DNA of 64,000 bases from Gracilimonas sp040904925 (GTDB taxonomy: Bacteria; Bacteroidota; Rhodothermia; Balneolales; Balneolaceae), in NCBI GenBank assembly GCA_040904925.1, contig JBBDSP010000031.1:1-64000 (forward strand), read 5' to 3'. Under the pieces are notes generated by a model, which was not told the origin of the DNA, searched no databases, and worked only from the letters and a program-made list of their open reading frames with translations. Both the position numbers and the translations under genes were made by a program. Shown here in pieces: positions 33,787-42,634 of this stretch (the first letter of the stretch is position 1; each line of letters starts with the position of its first letter).

Positions 33787-35183
33787 AAATTCGCTCTAAG
33801 CTGGCATGGACATACATCATCCTTTTGGTGATCGGAATCATCACTATCAGTGCGTACTCAATTCTTACCATTCGGAGTTTTTTGCTGGAAGAAGGAGAGC
33901 AACAGTTTGAGAGAGATGCCCTTTCTCTGGCTTTGGCCGCGGGCAGCTTTAGAGATAATGATCAATTTGATGACCGGATCAGGCGCCAGGCAGAGCTTTC
34001 CAGATATGAAATGGCTGTTTATGATAAAGATGGTATTCGTTTTTTAACCTTCCCCGAAGGTGCTTTTGATGATGTAGATGCATATTTAAATTCGGAACTT
34101 CTTGCGGAACTTGAACGACAAGACGGTTCACCCATCGTTCAAAACTCAGAAGATTCACCAAAGCTTATTGCATATGTCGATCTCGGCCAATCTGAAAATG
34201 CGGCACAGTATCTCCGAATCAGTCAGGATAAAAGTGAATACTATGCTGCCGCTGCAAGTATCCGGCATATTATTTATGCGGGGATGTTTTTCTCTATTGG
34301 CGCCGTCATTATCGTAAGTTTTTTGTTTGCCCGATATATAGCCTCCCCGATCTTACAGCTTAATGCCGCCGCCCTTGATATCGCACGAGGTAACTTCGAC
34401 CGTAAAATAGATCTTAAACGAAATGATGAATTTGGCACTTTGGCCGATTCCCTGAATCACATGGCAAGCACTCTCCGGGCTGATAATGAGCAGCTAAAGA
34501 AGCTCAACGAAAAACAGAGCCAGTTCTTTGCTGATATCACGCACGAAGTGAGAAATCCTTTGCACACAATTTCAGGGGCTTTGGAAATGCTGGAACTCGA
34601 AAATCTTCAACCTGAAAAAAAGAAGCAGTATATGGTTACCGCTCAAAAGCAGATCAAGCGGGTTGCCCGGCTTTTTGAGGATATCAAAACGTTGCAGCGA
34701 TACGATTTTGATGAAAGCTTCATCAACCGGAAAGAATTTGATCTCAAAGAATTGGTTAACGAGGCAGAACAGGCATATCAGCCTATTGCACAAAAGAAGG
34801 GGCTTGAGCTGGTCACGAAAAACATTACGCCCTGCACGGTAAATGCTGACCCGGATAAAATAGAACAAGTGCTGGATAATCTGATCTCAAACGCCATTAA
34901 ATATACCATTGAGGGAACAGTAGAAGTTGGTTTTGAAAAGAAAGATGACGTGGTTAAAGTATATGTTAAAGATACCGGTCCCGGAATTGGAAAAGAACAC
35001 TTAGACCGTTTATTCGATCGCTTTTACAGAACCGACAAGGCTCGTTCTCGTGATAAAGGGGGAACAGGATTAGGGCTTTCCGTGGTGAAGGGCATCTTAA
35101 ATGCTCACCAAAGTGATATTAAAGTGGAAAGTAAAGTTGGCAAGGGCAGCCTTTTCTACTTTACGCTTCCCACTTTGGATTGA
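33783..35183 (+). CDS. Sensor histidine kinase (HAMP, HisKA, HATPase)
   Basis: 466 residues. Two membrane helices (about 9-30 and 163-184) enclose a periplasmic sensor of about 130 residues. HAMP at about 185-237. Phosphorylated H254 lies in FADITHEVRNPLHT. ATP-binding boxes: N (QVLDNLISNAIKYT), G1 (VKDTGPGIG), G2 (GGTGLGLSVVKG). Cognate to the regulator just upstream. The stimulus is not evident. The last 23 bp overlap the convergent MIP channel gene. Confidence 0.94.
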   Translation: MKIRSKLAWTYIILLVIGIITISAYSILTIRSFLLEEGEQQFERDALSLALAAGSFRDNDQFDDRIRRQAELSRYEMAVYDKDGIRFLTFPEGAFDDVDAYLNSELLAELERQDGSPIVQNSEDSPKLIAYVDLGQSENAAQYLRISQDKSEYYAAAASIRHIIYAGMFFSIGAVIIVSFLFARYIASPILQLNAAALDIARGNFDRKIDLKRNDEFGTLADSLNHMASTLRADNEQLKKLNEKQSQFFADITHEVRNPLHTISGALEMLELENLQPEKKKQYMVTAQKQIKRVARLFEDIKTLQRYDFDESFINRKEFDLKELVNEAEQAYQPIAQKKGLELVTKNITPCTVNADPDKIEQVLDNLISNAIKYTIEGTVEVGFEKKDDVVKVYVKDTGPGIGKEHLDRLFDRFYRTDKARSRDKGGTGLGLSVVKGILNAHQSDIKVESKVGKGSLFYFTLPTLD

Positions 35184-35784
35184 AATAGTCGAAAGTAAAG
35201 GCTGCTAAAGCACCTCCGGAAAGAGGGGCTATCACATAAAGTAACAGATGCACATAAGAGTCGTTACCATTAATCAGGTCAAATAATGCGGTTCCTATTG
35301 CTGTGGCAGGATTTAAGACTCCGCCTGAAATTTGAGTACTCACCATGAGCATTGCACCAAAAGTAAGCCCAATAACCAGCCCGACAAGTTGATTGGCCCG
35401 GTGAATTTTCGACAGCGATAACATCAGCATCACCAACACAAAAATGGCAACAAAGAAAAACTCAGCAAATGCTTGCTGATAAAGGTTGGTGTCGGTGGGC
35501 GGCTCCACATAAAAAACGGACCCCGACAGAAAGTATAGAATATAGGCCGCGGCAAAAGCTCCTATCAGCTGAAAGGCTATATACCCAAGAAACTCAGAAA
35601 AGCTTAGCTTTCGTTTTAAAAAGAAGGCGAATGAAACGGCCGGGTTATAGTGAGCCCCTGAAACAGGGAAACCTATATAGACTAAAGCCATCAACGATAA
35701 ACCAATTGCGAGTGGTTCACCGGTAAAGCCAAAAACCAATACCAAGAAAAAAGCGCCCAGCGCCTCTGTGATATATGCGTGCAT
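35161..35784 (-). CDS. MIP family channel (aquaporin-like)
   Basis: 207 residues, six hydrophobic helices and two NPA half-helices: N47-P48-A49 (AHYNPAVSFA) and N158-P159-A160 (VLNPATAIG). The residue after the second NPA, normally the Arg of the ar/R selectivity filter, is T161. The pore may therefore be wider or pass something other than water. Its 3' end overlaps the kinase gene by 23 bp on the opposite strand. glpD at 56 kb is not linked. Confidence 0.85.
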   Translation of the reverse strand: MHAYITEALGAFFLVLVFGFTGEPLAIGLSLMALVYIGFPVSGAHYNPAVSFAFFLKRKLSFSEFLGYIAFQLIGAFAAAYILYFLSGSVFYVEPPTDTNLYQQAFAEFFFVAIFVLVMLMLSLSKIHRANQLVGLVIGLTFGAMLMVSTQISGGVLNPATAIGTALFDLINGNDSYVHLLLYVIAPLSGGALAAFTFDYFNPKWEA

Positions 35785-35974
35785 ACCCTATTGTGTTAGT
35801 CCTAAAAACTCCGAATATCTTTATCCTTCCTTGTTGCTGAAACTACTTGCCGGAAGCAGGAATAGCAAGAAAGCTTTTTCATTATTTGTAAAAAGAATAT
35901 TGACAATATTTCTAACTATTTGACTTCATATACGCTTAGAAAAAGGATATTTTTAAGCAATCAAATTTTTATGC

Positions 35975-36283
35975 ATGCGCTTATTCAATAAACTTAAAAC
36001 TCGCTGGGAAATTGAGAGTAACTGGCAGATCGTTGTTATAATGATTGTTTTTGCCGTTACCGGTTTCACTTCACTTTTTGCACGAAAGCTGATTTTCCCC
36101 CTTATAGGCGTTGAATCTGCTGATCCGTTCTGGTATAAATCCGTCATCTGGTTGTTAACAATATTTCCGGTGTATAATATTTTGCTCCTTTCCTACGCAG
36201 CTTTATTCGGACAGTTCAGCTTTTTTTGGAAATTTTTCAAAAAAATGATGACGCGCTTCATTCCGGGTAAGTCGGGAACCTGA
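35975..36283 (+). CDS. Small membrane protein (DUF6787-like)
   Basis: 102 residues with two hydrophobic helices (about 20-42 and 58-82). The WEIESNWQIVVIMIVFA start, ARKLIFPLIGV, and FGQFSFFWKF end resemble what I recall of DUF6787 proteins (sometimes mislabelled lipoprotein diacylglyceryl transferase). No catalytic motif. Upstream 190 bp is AT-rich. TTGACA near 35900 may belong to its promoter, but a matching -7 box is not clear. Confidence 0.6.
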   Translation: MRLFNKLKTRWEIESNWQIVVIMIVFAVTGFTSLFARKLIFPLIGVESADPFWYKSVIWLLTIFPVYNILLLSYAALFGQFSFFWKFFKKMMTRFIPGKSGT

Positions 36284-36290
36284 TATATCT

Positions 36291-36641
36291 TCACCGTCCC
36301 AGCTTTTCACGATCTTTTTTGGGAAGCGTCTCTACAACAAGCTCGTAAGAGTGGCCTATAAGCTCTTCAACGAGCTCATCTTTCAAAGAACCCTCCATGC
36401 TCACGGTGTTCCAGTGTTTCTTGTTCATGTGATATCCCGGCTTAATTTCTTCATATAAGGCCCTTAGCTCTAACGCTCTTTCAGGGTCACATTTCAGGTT
36501 AATACTTTCGAATTCATCTACATCACAAAGGGCGAACATCTTACCCATCACTTTAAATACTAACACATCTTCACCAAATGGAAAGCCTTCCGTAACGCCC
36601 GAAAATGACCGGCAATAGTTATAAAACGCTTCGATATGCAT
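36291..36641 (-). CDS. MmcQ/YjbR family protein
   Basis: 116 residues, full length for the family. Motifs: EGFPFGEDVLVFKVMGKMFAL, NLKCDPERALELRALY, and the late KKHWNTVSMEG (PGYHMNKKHWN). The fold is double-wing, CyaY-like. DNA binding is proposed for homologues but not proven. It is the last gene of a three-gene minus-strand unit (DUF423, exported protein, this) with gaps of 10 and 3 bp. Confidence 0.9.
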   Translation of the reverse strand: MHIEAFYNYCRSFSGVTEGFPFGEDVLVFKVMGKMFALCDVDEFESINLKCDPERALELRALYEEIKPGYHMNKKHWNTVSMEGSLKDELVEELIGHSYELVVETLPKKDREKLGR

Positions 36642-36644
36642 TTT

Positions 36645-37151
36645 TCAGTTTACGCTTTGATAGTCAATACGGAAATTGCCGGCCAATCGTGCAGAACGGG
36701 AGGCGATGTAATCTGTCAGATCGGAGGTTACCACGCCAATAAAGCTATCATGCCACGTAGAGGCCATCGTTTGAATATCATTATTCAGGGGAAGTTTGGC
36801 GGGTTGATAAAACAGCATCTGCGCTGAGAAGGAATATAATCCACCCGGCGATTCCATGATGTTTATATGTAAATAAAGAATGGGAAGCTGATCAGACTGC
36901 TGAAGGGTTTCATATTCTAAAACATCAACAGGAAGCCCATCAAGCTCATTCACCATTAAAGACCGAACGCTGTCTACACTAAACGAAAGCTCTTCTGCCC
37001 CGGCTGGCTTTTCAATATTTACAACTACCCCAAATTCGGAGATTCCGTAAAGAGAGTCTTGTTCTCTTAAAACCTCGTTTTGGGCAAACAGGTTGTTACT
37101 GAGAAGTAGTGAAAAGCTTAAAAATAATATGTGCAGACTAAAATATTTCAT
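36645..37151 (-). CDS. Exported protein of unknown function
   Basis: 168 residues. Signal peptide about 24 residues ending NNLFAQ. The rest is a mixed alpha/beta domain (YGISEFGVVVNIEKP, LYLHINIMESPGGLYSFSAQMLFYQ), with a C-terminal stretch IGVVTSDLTDYIASRSARLAGNFRIDY. Such small proteins in Bacteroidota sometimes resemble the ABC-type auxiliary (LptE/DUF330-like) fold, but I cannot assign it. Middle gene of the DUF423-MmcQ unit. Confidence 0.6.
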   Translation of the reverse strand: MKYFSLHILFLSFSLLLSNNLFAQNEVLREQDSLYGISEFGVVVNIEKPAGAEELSFSVDSVRSLMVNELDGLPVDVLEYETLQQSDQLPILYLHINIMESPGGLYSFSAQMLFYQPAKLPLNNDIQTMASTWHDSFIGVVTSDLTDYIASRSARLAGNFRIDYQSVN

Positions 37152-37161
37152 AATTCAATAA

Positions 37162-37539
37162 CTAAGGCTTATATCTAAGAACCTGAATCGCAAAAACGAT
37201 CCAGCCGGCAATAAAAGCAACTCCGCCAATTGGAGTTATAGCTCCCAGCCATCCCATCCCGGAAAGACACAACGTGTACAGGCTTCCTGAAAAAATGATA
37301 ATACCGGCCAATATTAATGACGCAGGCCAGGTAACCGCTATATCAAACTGTGTTCCGATCAATGCAATGAGCATCAATCCCAAAGCATGCCATGCATGAT
37401 ATTGAACAGCTGTCTGCCAGGTTTCAAGCCGTTCGGGGCTTAATGTATTTCTAAGTGCATGAGCACCGAAGGCGCCGGCAGCAACCGCTAGCGCTAAAAG
37501 AAAAGCGGCAATGGCTATAATAATTTTGGGGTTAGACAT
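37162..37539 (-). CDS. DUF423 membrane protein
   Basis: 125 residues, four hydrophobic segments. DUF423 hallmarks: GAFGAHALRNTLSPERLETWQTAVQYHAWHALGL and SGSLYTLCLSGMGWLGAITPIGGVAFIAGW. YwdK/YgdD-like, function unknown. First gene of the 37539-36291 unit. Confidence 0.92.
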   Translation of the reverse strand: MSNPKIIIAIAAFLLALAVAAGAFGAHALRNTLSPERLETWQTAVQYHAWHALGLMLIALIGTQFDIAVTWPASLILAGIIIFSGSLYTLCLSGMGWLGAITPIGGVAFIAGWIVFAIQVLRYKP

Positions 37540-37640
37540 TGGTCAGATGTTTTAATTAAATATAAATTGGTATTGATTAATTTCTATTACTACTAAATTC
37601 ATTGGTATTTGATTTAATGAGATTCACAAATCAGGATAGT

Positions 37641-37916
37641 ATGAAAATTGATGAAACTAAAATGAACAAAAGCCCGGGAGGGTTTCAAAGAGTTAAATAT
37701 GGTATCCTTTCAGGATTGTGGGGACTTGCTCTATCTTATGTAGTCATGATCTTTATTCCTTTTCTGCATTTTATCTCAGTTTATGATCATCCGCTTTACA
37801 TTGTATTTATAGTTAGTTGTACACTTTTGGGATTTCTTTATGGAGAACGCTTTATTGAAACACTGGCTGTTAAAACAGGTGATTGGTTCGATAAAAGGGA
37901 TTTTTTCCGATTTTAG
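37641..37916 (+). CDS. Small membrane protein of unknown function
   Basis: 91 residues from the ATG at 37641, chosen because AGGA lies 5 bases upstream. In-frame starts at 37602 (TTG) and 37617 (ATG) are possible. Two hydrophobic helices (GILSGLWGLALSYVVMIFI and LYIVFIVSCTLLGFLYG) and a charged C-terminus. No family recognised. Ends 2 bp from the convergent CDGSH gene. Confidence 0.5.
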   Translation: MKIDETKMNKSPGGFQRVKYGILSGLWGLALSYVVMIFIPFLHFISVYDHPLYIVFIVSCTLLGFLYGERFIETLAVKTGDWFDKRDFFRF

Positions 37917-37918
37917 AT

Positions 37919-38578
37919 TTACTCTGAAACAAATCCGATCTCCTTATGCGAACCGTCACAAAATGGTTTCGTCTTTGATCCGCCGCAGCGACAATAACTC
38001 ATTTTCTTGCTGCACGTTTCCCGTCCGGTGTCTTCGCCCACCAGATCATAATTTCCTTCCACTAAAAACGGAGCATTTTCGTATAAAGTGATGGACAATT
38101 TTCCGCCTTTTCCTTTAACCGGTTCTGTTCTGAGTCGTTCTGCATTGTAACTCGTATTAGCCTTAAAATTAGCAGGAATATGAGAGTTATCACATAGTGG
38201 CTTATTTTTTGATTTTCCACATCTGCACATAGCTACTCGTGTATCTTCCAGAACCACATTTCCATTAAGATCTTTGATCACAACTTCACCATGAATATAT
38301 AATGGGCCGTCTTTATCTATAGTGATGACATTCTGCTCGGGTGGATGTTCTTCTTTCCCTGATTCCTTAAGCTCGTAATGCAATGCGCCGGTTGGGCAGC
38401 GCTCGATCACTTCCATTATTTCATCTACTGAAGCGAGTTCGGGTTTTATCCATGGCTTTCGCTTAGGATCAAAAACATTGGGGAGTCCGCGCACACATTC
38501 TGCGGCATGAATACAGCGCTCTTTATCCCAGGTTACTTTGATGTCGTCGGTTGAATAGGGAAGGATCTTTTCTTTCAT
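37919..38578 (-). CDS. Iron-sulfur fusion: YjdI-type ferredoxin-like domain plus two CDGSH domains
   Basis: 219 residues. The N-terminal 75 residues (CIHAAECVRGLPNVF, RCPTGALHYE) match the DUF1271/YjdI 4Fe-4S-like domain. Then come two CDGSH-type 2Fe-2S sites: CRCGKSKNKPLCDNSH (middle) and CRCGGSKTKPFCDGSH (C-terminus), each with the 3-Cys/1-His ligand set. Cytoplasmic. Likely electron transfer or cluster storage. It is next to the copper island, but there is no sign of co-transcription with it (81-bp gap). Confidence 0.9.
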   Translation of the reverse strand: MKEKILPYSTDDIKVTWDKERCIHAAECVRGLPNVFDPKRKPWIKPELASVDEIMEVIERCPTGALHYELKESGKEEHPPEQNVITIDKDGPLYIHGEVVIKDLNGNVVLEDTRVAMCRCGKSKNKPLCDNSHIPANFKANTSYNAERLRTEPVKGKGGKLSITLYENAPFLVEGNYDLVGEDTGRETCSKKMSYCRCGGSKTKPFCDGSHKEIGFVSE

Positions 38579-38659
38579 AAAAACTGATTCGATGAATGGT
38601 TATTGGATTATAAAGAACCGAACTCATCAAACCAATTTTTCTAAGCGGGAATATAAATA

Positions 38660-38878
38660 TTAGCAGCAGAAATTATTGGCTTGAGCCGGAGGGCAAGGAG
38701 TATCCCCATATGAACAAAACACACAGCAATCTCCTTCTTTAGGTTTGGTGATCTGTTCACACTCCCGGCATTCCCAAAAGAACTGACAAGAGGTTGTGGG
38801 CATGGTTTCCAAAACCTTATACCCACACCTTGGACAGGTGATATTTGAGCTTGTCTTAACTTTCACCGTTAGTTTCAT
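38660..38878 (-). CDS. GDCCVxC domain protein (Cys form of a known selenoprotein family)
   Basis: 72 residues, eleven cysteines. Order: CPRCGYK, METMPTTSCQFFWECREC, then GDCCVFCSYGDTPCPP and a terminal CC. NCBI names this family 'GDCCVxC domain-containing (seleno)protein' because some members replace a Cys of the motif with Sec; here it is encoded as Cys. Members often sit near mercury or other metal resistance genes, which fits its place as the last gene of the copper island. The start overlaps the DUF3347 gene end by 23 bp. Confidence 0.85.
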   Translation of the reverse strand: MKLTVKVKTSSNITCPRCGYKVLETMPTTSCQFFWECRECEQITKPKEGDCCVFCSYGDTPCPPAQANNFCC

Positions 38879-39410
38879 TTATAATTTCTGAAGAATCACC
38901 GCAACTATGCATTGCCTGACCAAAAAACGGATTTTGAACTTCCTCTTCAGTACTGAGCCAGCTGCCTCCGCCTTCATACATCGGGCAATATTGTTTGTAG
39001 AGTGTATCATCATATCCCTGATTTTGAACGGCGGTGATGAGTTCGCCCGAGATCTTCTTGAAGGCTGACCGCAACGCTTTAATGTCTTCAGCTTCAGAAG
39101 CTTCCGAAACAGCAGCCACCATTTTAGAATGATGATCCGCATGTTTTTCGGCATGCTCTTCGTGCTCATTCATTTCGCCGCTGTTATGAACCTCTTGAGC
39201 AAAAGCTTTTAGTGACTCCTTAGCCGATTCAAATTCATCCTGTACCAAGGCATTTTTCGCTCCCATATAATGACCGATCAGGACCTCAAGGTGATCAGTG
39301 TGCTGATGCTGCACCTGTTCTTCTTTTTGATGGTTTTCATGATCTCCATGTTGTGCCATAGCTGTAAGACTGATCAGACTAAATAGAGTAAGTGTGATTA
39401 TTGATTTCAT
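38856..39410 (-). CDS. Exported His-rich DUF3347 protein (periplasmic copper-binding candidate)
   Basis: 184 residues: signal peptide ending MAQ (about residue 19), a His/Glu-rich region (HGDHENHQKEEQVQHQHTDH, later EHEEHAEKHADHHSK), and a DUF3347 helical domain closing with YKQYCPMYEGGG and NPFFGQAMHSCG. The same closing block ends the CusB-like adaptor (FKQYCPMYDGGS, NPFYGDDMHNCG), so the domain exists here both free and fused. Probable role: periplasmic Cu(I)/Ag(I) chaperone feeding the Cus pump, analogous to CusF but unrelated in sequence. Confidence 0.82.
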   Translation of the reverse strand: MKSIITLTLFSLISLTAMAQHGDHENHQKEEQVQHQHTDHLEVLIGHYMGAKNALVQDEFESAKESLKAFAQEVHNSGEMNEHEEHAEKHADHHSKMVAAVSEASEAEDIKALRSAFKKISGELITAVQNQGYDDTLYKQYCPMYEGGGSWLSTEEEVQNPFFGQAMHSCGDSSEIINETNGES

Positions 39411-39473
39411 TTTTTTATTAAGGGTTTATGTGTTTATAAATTTTATTCTCTTTTTCAGAACTCAGAACTAAGT

Positions 39474-41528
39474 TTACTCTTTTTCCATTTTTAAAAATCG
39501 AGCGTTAATGGCTACAATAACGGTACTCAGTGACATCAAGATAGCTCCCACAGCCGGACTTAAAATTATGCCCCAAGCATACAAAGCGCCGGCCGCAAGC
39601 GGAATGGCTCCAATGTTGTAACCGGAAGCCCACCATAAGTTCTGCACCATTTTGCTATAAGTGGCTTTAGATAATTTAATGAGTGCCGTTACGTCTTCAG
39701 GGTTGTCTTTCACTAAAACAATATCGCCGGTTTCCACGGCCACATCTGATCCAGCCCCGATTGCAATTCCAATATCTGCCGTTGCCAGGGCCGGGGCGTC
39801 GTTTACTCCATCGCCCGTCATCGCTACCAGTTTTCCCTGATCCTGAACTTCTTTCACTTTATCGGCTTTTTGATCGGGCAGCACTTCAGCAAACACCTGG
39901 TCTATGCCCAATTCTTTAGCCACATATTCTGCGGTTTGACGATTATCGCCGGTCAGCATTATGCACTCGATTCCCATCTTGTGTAAAGCATCTATAGCGC
40001 TTTTGGAGGATTTACGAATCTCGTCGCCCAAAGCGATAGCTCCGGCTAATTCATCTTCAATGATCACAAAGACCACGGTTTTCCCTTGTGAAGAAATTTC
40101 CTCAACTTTGTTTTCCGGGTAATCCAATTCCTTCTCGCGGATATATCCCGGGCTTACTACTTTTACCGACTTTCCGTTTACTTTCCCCTGAATGCCTTTT
40201 CCTGTGATGGAATCGAATTCTTCCGGTTCCCAGATCTCGTCTGCTTTTTCGAGGATTCCTTTCGCTAGCGGGTGCTCCGAATTTGTTTCCAGCGAAGCGG
40301 CATGCTTCAGGATCTCATCATCGGAATATTCATCATTGAAATTCAGGATGTCCGTTACAGTAAAGGTTCCTTCGGTAAGGGTGCCGGTTTTATCAAAAAT
40401 AACGGCATCCAGATTTCGGGCTTGCTCAAAAGCGGCACGGTTGCGGATCAGAAATCCATTGATAGCGGCAATACTTGTGGACCTTGAAACGACCAAGGGA
40501 ATCGCCAGCCCAAGCGCGTGCGGACAGGTAATGACCATCACGGCTACGGTTCGATTCATTGCAAAATCAAAACTTTGTCCGGTAAAGAATACCCAGGCTC
40601 CGAACGTAATGAGTCCGGCGGTAATGGCAACGATGGTGAGCCAAAACGCCGCCCTATTCGCCAGATCCTGTGTTCGCGATTTACTCTGCTGGGCTTCCTC
40701 CACCAAATTCATTACCTGTGATAAAAATGAGTCATCCCCGGTTTTGGAGATTTCGATGGTAAGTGATCCTTTTTCGTTCACCGAACCTCCGATCACCTCA
40801 TCGCCTTTGGCTTTATCCACGGGTTTAGATTCACCGGTGAGCATAGCTTCATTCACGCTCGACTCCCCTTTCACCACCTTCCCATCTGCAGGGATTTTCT
40901 CTCCGGGTTTGATGAGGACTTTGTCTCCTTGCTGTAATTCATCCACGGGTACTTCCTCAGTTGAGCCGTCTTCCTTAACGCGGTGAGCTTTACCGGGGAG
41001 CAATTCGGCAAGTTCTTCCAATGCCGAAGAAGCGCTCATCACCGACCTCATTTCGATCCAGTGTCCCAACAGCATTATTCCTACTAAAGTTGAAAGCTCC
41101 CAATAGAGCAGATCACCTTCAAACCCAAACACTACCGCCGTACTGTAGAGATAGGCTATAGAAATAGCCAGCCCAATGAGCGTCATCATGCCCGGCTGTT
41201 TTTTCTTGAGCTCATCCACCAATCCGATAAGAAATGGCCATCCCCCAAAGAAATATACTATTGTGGAAAGGGCAGCGAGAATCCATTTGTCTGCCGTGAA
41301 TCTCCAATCAACCCCAAGGAAATCCTGTATCATTGGGGAGAGGGCCATAATCGGGATGGTCAGTCCAAGCACCCACCAAAAGCGGAATTTGAAATCCTGC
41401 ACCATTTGTTTGTGATGGTCATGGTGGGAGTGGCTTTCATGATCTCCGTGTTCGTGACCGGAATGATCATTATGGTCAGAATGGTCTTCCTTATTCTGTT
41501 GGCTATGGTCGTGATCTTCGTGATTCAT
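39474..41528 (-). CDS. copB: Heavy-metal P1B-type ATPase, CPH (CopB) class
   Basis: 684 residues. A His/Asp-rich metal-collecting N-terminus (residues 1-45) replaces the usual CxxC domains. The transmembrane metal site is C335-P336-H337 (ITCPHALGLA), the signature of P1B-3 (CopB-like) pumps proposed for Cu(II)/Ag(I). Phosphorylated D379 in DKTGTLTEG; TGES (about 231) for dephosphorylation; hinge TGDNRQTA and TGDGVNDAPA. It removes metal from the cytoplasm. The gap to the DUF2231 gene is 21 bp, so it belongs to the copper operon. Confidence 0.93.
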   Translation of the reverse strand: MNHEDHDHSQQNKEDHSDHNDHSGHEHGDHESHSHHDHHKQMVQDFKFRFWWVLGLTIPIMALSPMIQDFLGVDWRFTADKWILAALSTIVYFFGGWPFLIGLVDELKKKQPGMMTLIGLAISIAYLYSTAVVFGFEGDLLYWELSTLVGIMLLGHWIEMRSVMSASSALEELAELLPGKAHRVKEDGSTEEVPVDELQQGDKVLIKPGEKIPADGKVVKGESSVNEAMLTGESKPVDKAKGDEVIGGSVNEKGSLTIEISKTGDDSFLSQVMNLVEEAQQSKSRTQDLANRAAFWLTIVAITAGLITFGAWVFFTGQSFDFAMNRTVAVMVITCPHALGLAIPLVVSRSTSIAAINGFLIRNRAAFEQARNLDAVIFDKTGTLTEGTFTVTDILNFNDEYSDDEILKHAASLETNSEHPLAKGILEKADEIWEPEEFDSITGKGIQGKVNGKSVKVVSPGYIREKELDYPENKVEEISSQGKTVVFVIIEDELAGAIALGDEIRKSSKSAIDALHKMGIECIMLTGDNRQTAEYVAKELGIDQVFAEVLPDQKADKVKEVQDQGKLVAMTGDGVNDAPALATADIGIAIGAGSDVAVETGDIVLVKDNPEDVTALIKLSKATYSKMVQNLWWASGYNIGAIPLAAGALYAWGIILSPAVGAILMSLSTVIVAINARFLKMEKE

Positions 41529-41549
41529 GGCAGTTCCCTTTATTTCAGT

Positions 41550-42614
41550 TTAGTGTGTTAATTCAATGCTCGTTAGTTGCACTTTGCCGTCTCCCTGAAG
41601 CCAAAACCCAACGGCTCCAGCTTCCGGAGCATCTCCGTGTCCATGTACCCTCATCTCCCGGTTGATATAGCCCCTGAAATGGGTGCCGTCAGCGACTACA
41701 CGCAGATACAGGGTTTCCTCTGGTTCAAAAGAGCCCTCTTCAAAAATAGTGGTTTCCCCATCCAGCATTCTTCCCTGCCGGATGGTCCCGTTCGACTGCA
41801 GGGAAACGAAGTCATAGTTTTGGGCATCCTGAACATGATGAACGAATTTAATCTCACCATTCAGGTTTTTGATATTCAGATAAGTATCTATCTGCACATT
41901 TTGGAAGTTGTTATGAGTTACGAAGAAATTGGCTTCTTCTGCAGCCTCAAGTATTAGATTGCCTTGCCGAACTTCGGGACTAAGATCTTGAACAGAGCCT
42001 TCGATCCAGTGAAAATTGGAGATCAAATCACTGACAGCCATTTCATTGATCTGCCAGATCCAGTCGCCATTTTCTTTTTCGTTGAATGAGGATGAAACAG
42101 TAGAAGAATCCGGCTTTGACGAATCTTCAGAAACAGGTTCTTCAGGCTGAATTAGCTGACCGGTTCCGGCTCCGTAACCAAAAACCATTTTTCCTCCATA
42201 TTCAGCGGTTTCATAGATCATGAACAATCCGGGAAGAACGGTTAAGAATGCAATGACCTTAAATGAACGTTTTTCAAAAAGTCCAAACCAGTGAAAAACA
42301 ATTCGAAGGACCATGTACAATCCAAAAAACCATACCAGCCAAAGTGCCCAGTCGGCATGTTCAGTGAGTACGGATTGGGCCTCAGTTTCCAGAAATACGG
42401 TGTCGGCTGCTGCCTGTCCGGTGTAATAAGTCGCAATTGCCGCAATGCCTCCAAAAACATACAGAATGGTGTTCTTAGCCTCATCCCACCATTTCTCCGG
42501 AATGAAAAGGGAGATCAGGTTAGCCAGTCCCGCCGTCACTAAAATGGCAATAGGGAAGTGGACAATTAAGGGGTGTAAGTTGGGAGCCCAATCGGGTACT
42601 AATAGTGATTCCAT
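41550..42614 (-). CDS. DUF2231 membrane domain fused to a lectin/LamG-like domain
   Basis: 354 residues. The N-terminal about 160 residues form four hydrophobic helices with the DUF2231 start PNLHPLIVHFPIAILVT (conserved H-P-x(3)-H). After a Ser/Pro/Glu linker (about 165-190) comes a beta-rich domain (about 195-354). Its features (NLILEAAEEANFFVTHNNFQ, LRVVADGTHFRGYINREM, VGFWLQGDGKVQLTSIE) resemble 3-keto-disaccharide hydrolase/LamG jellyrolls. Its place in the copper operon suggests an envelope role in metal handling, but no mechanism is evident. Confidence 0.75.
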   Translation of the reverse strand: MESLLVPDWAPNLHPLIVHFPIAILVTAGLANLISLFIPEKWWDEAKNTILYVFGGIAAIATYYTGQAAADTVFLETEAQSVLTEHADWALWLVWFFGLYMVLRIVFHWFGLFEKRSFKVIAFLTVLPGLFMIYETAEYGGKMVFGYGAGTGQLIQPEEPVSEDSSKPDSSTVSSSFNEKENGDWIWQINEMAVSDLISNFHWIEGSVQDLSPEVRQGNLILEAAEEANFFVTHNNFQNVQIDTYLNIKNLNGEIKFVHHVQDAQNYDFVSLQSNGTIRQGRMLDGETTIFEEGSFEPEETLYLRVVADGTHFRGYINREMRVHGHGDAPEAGAVGFWLQGDGKVQLTSIELTH

Positions 42615-42634
42615 AATATTAATATTAAGCTTTT

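Noticed and set aside
40192..40986. Long open frame (264 codons) opposite the copper ATPase gene
   Set aside because: It is antisense to a well-supported P1B ATPase and has the Ser/Pro-rich look of a complementary frame.
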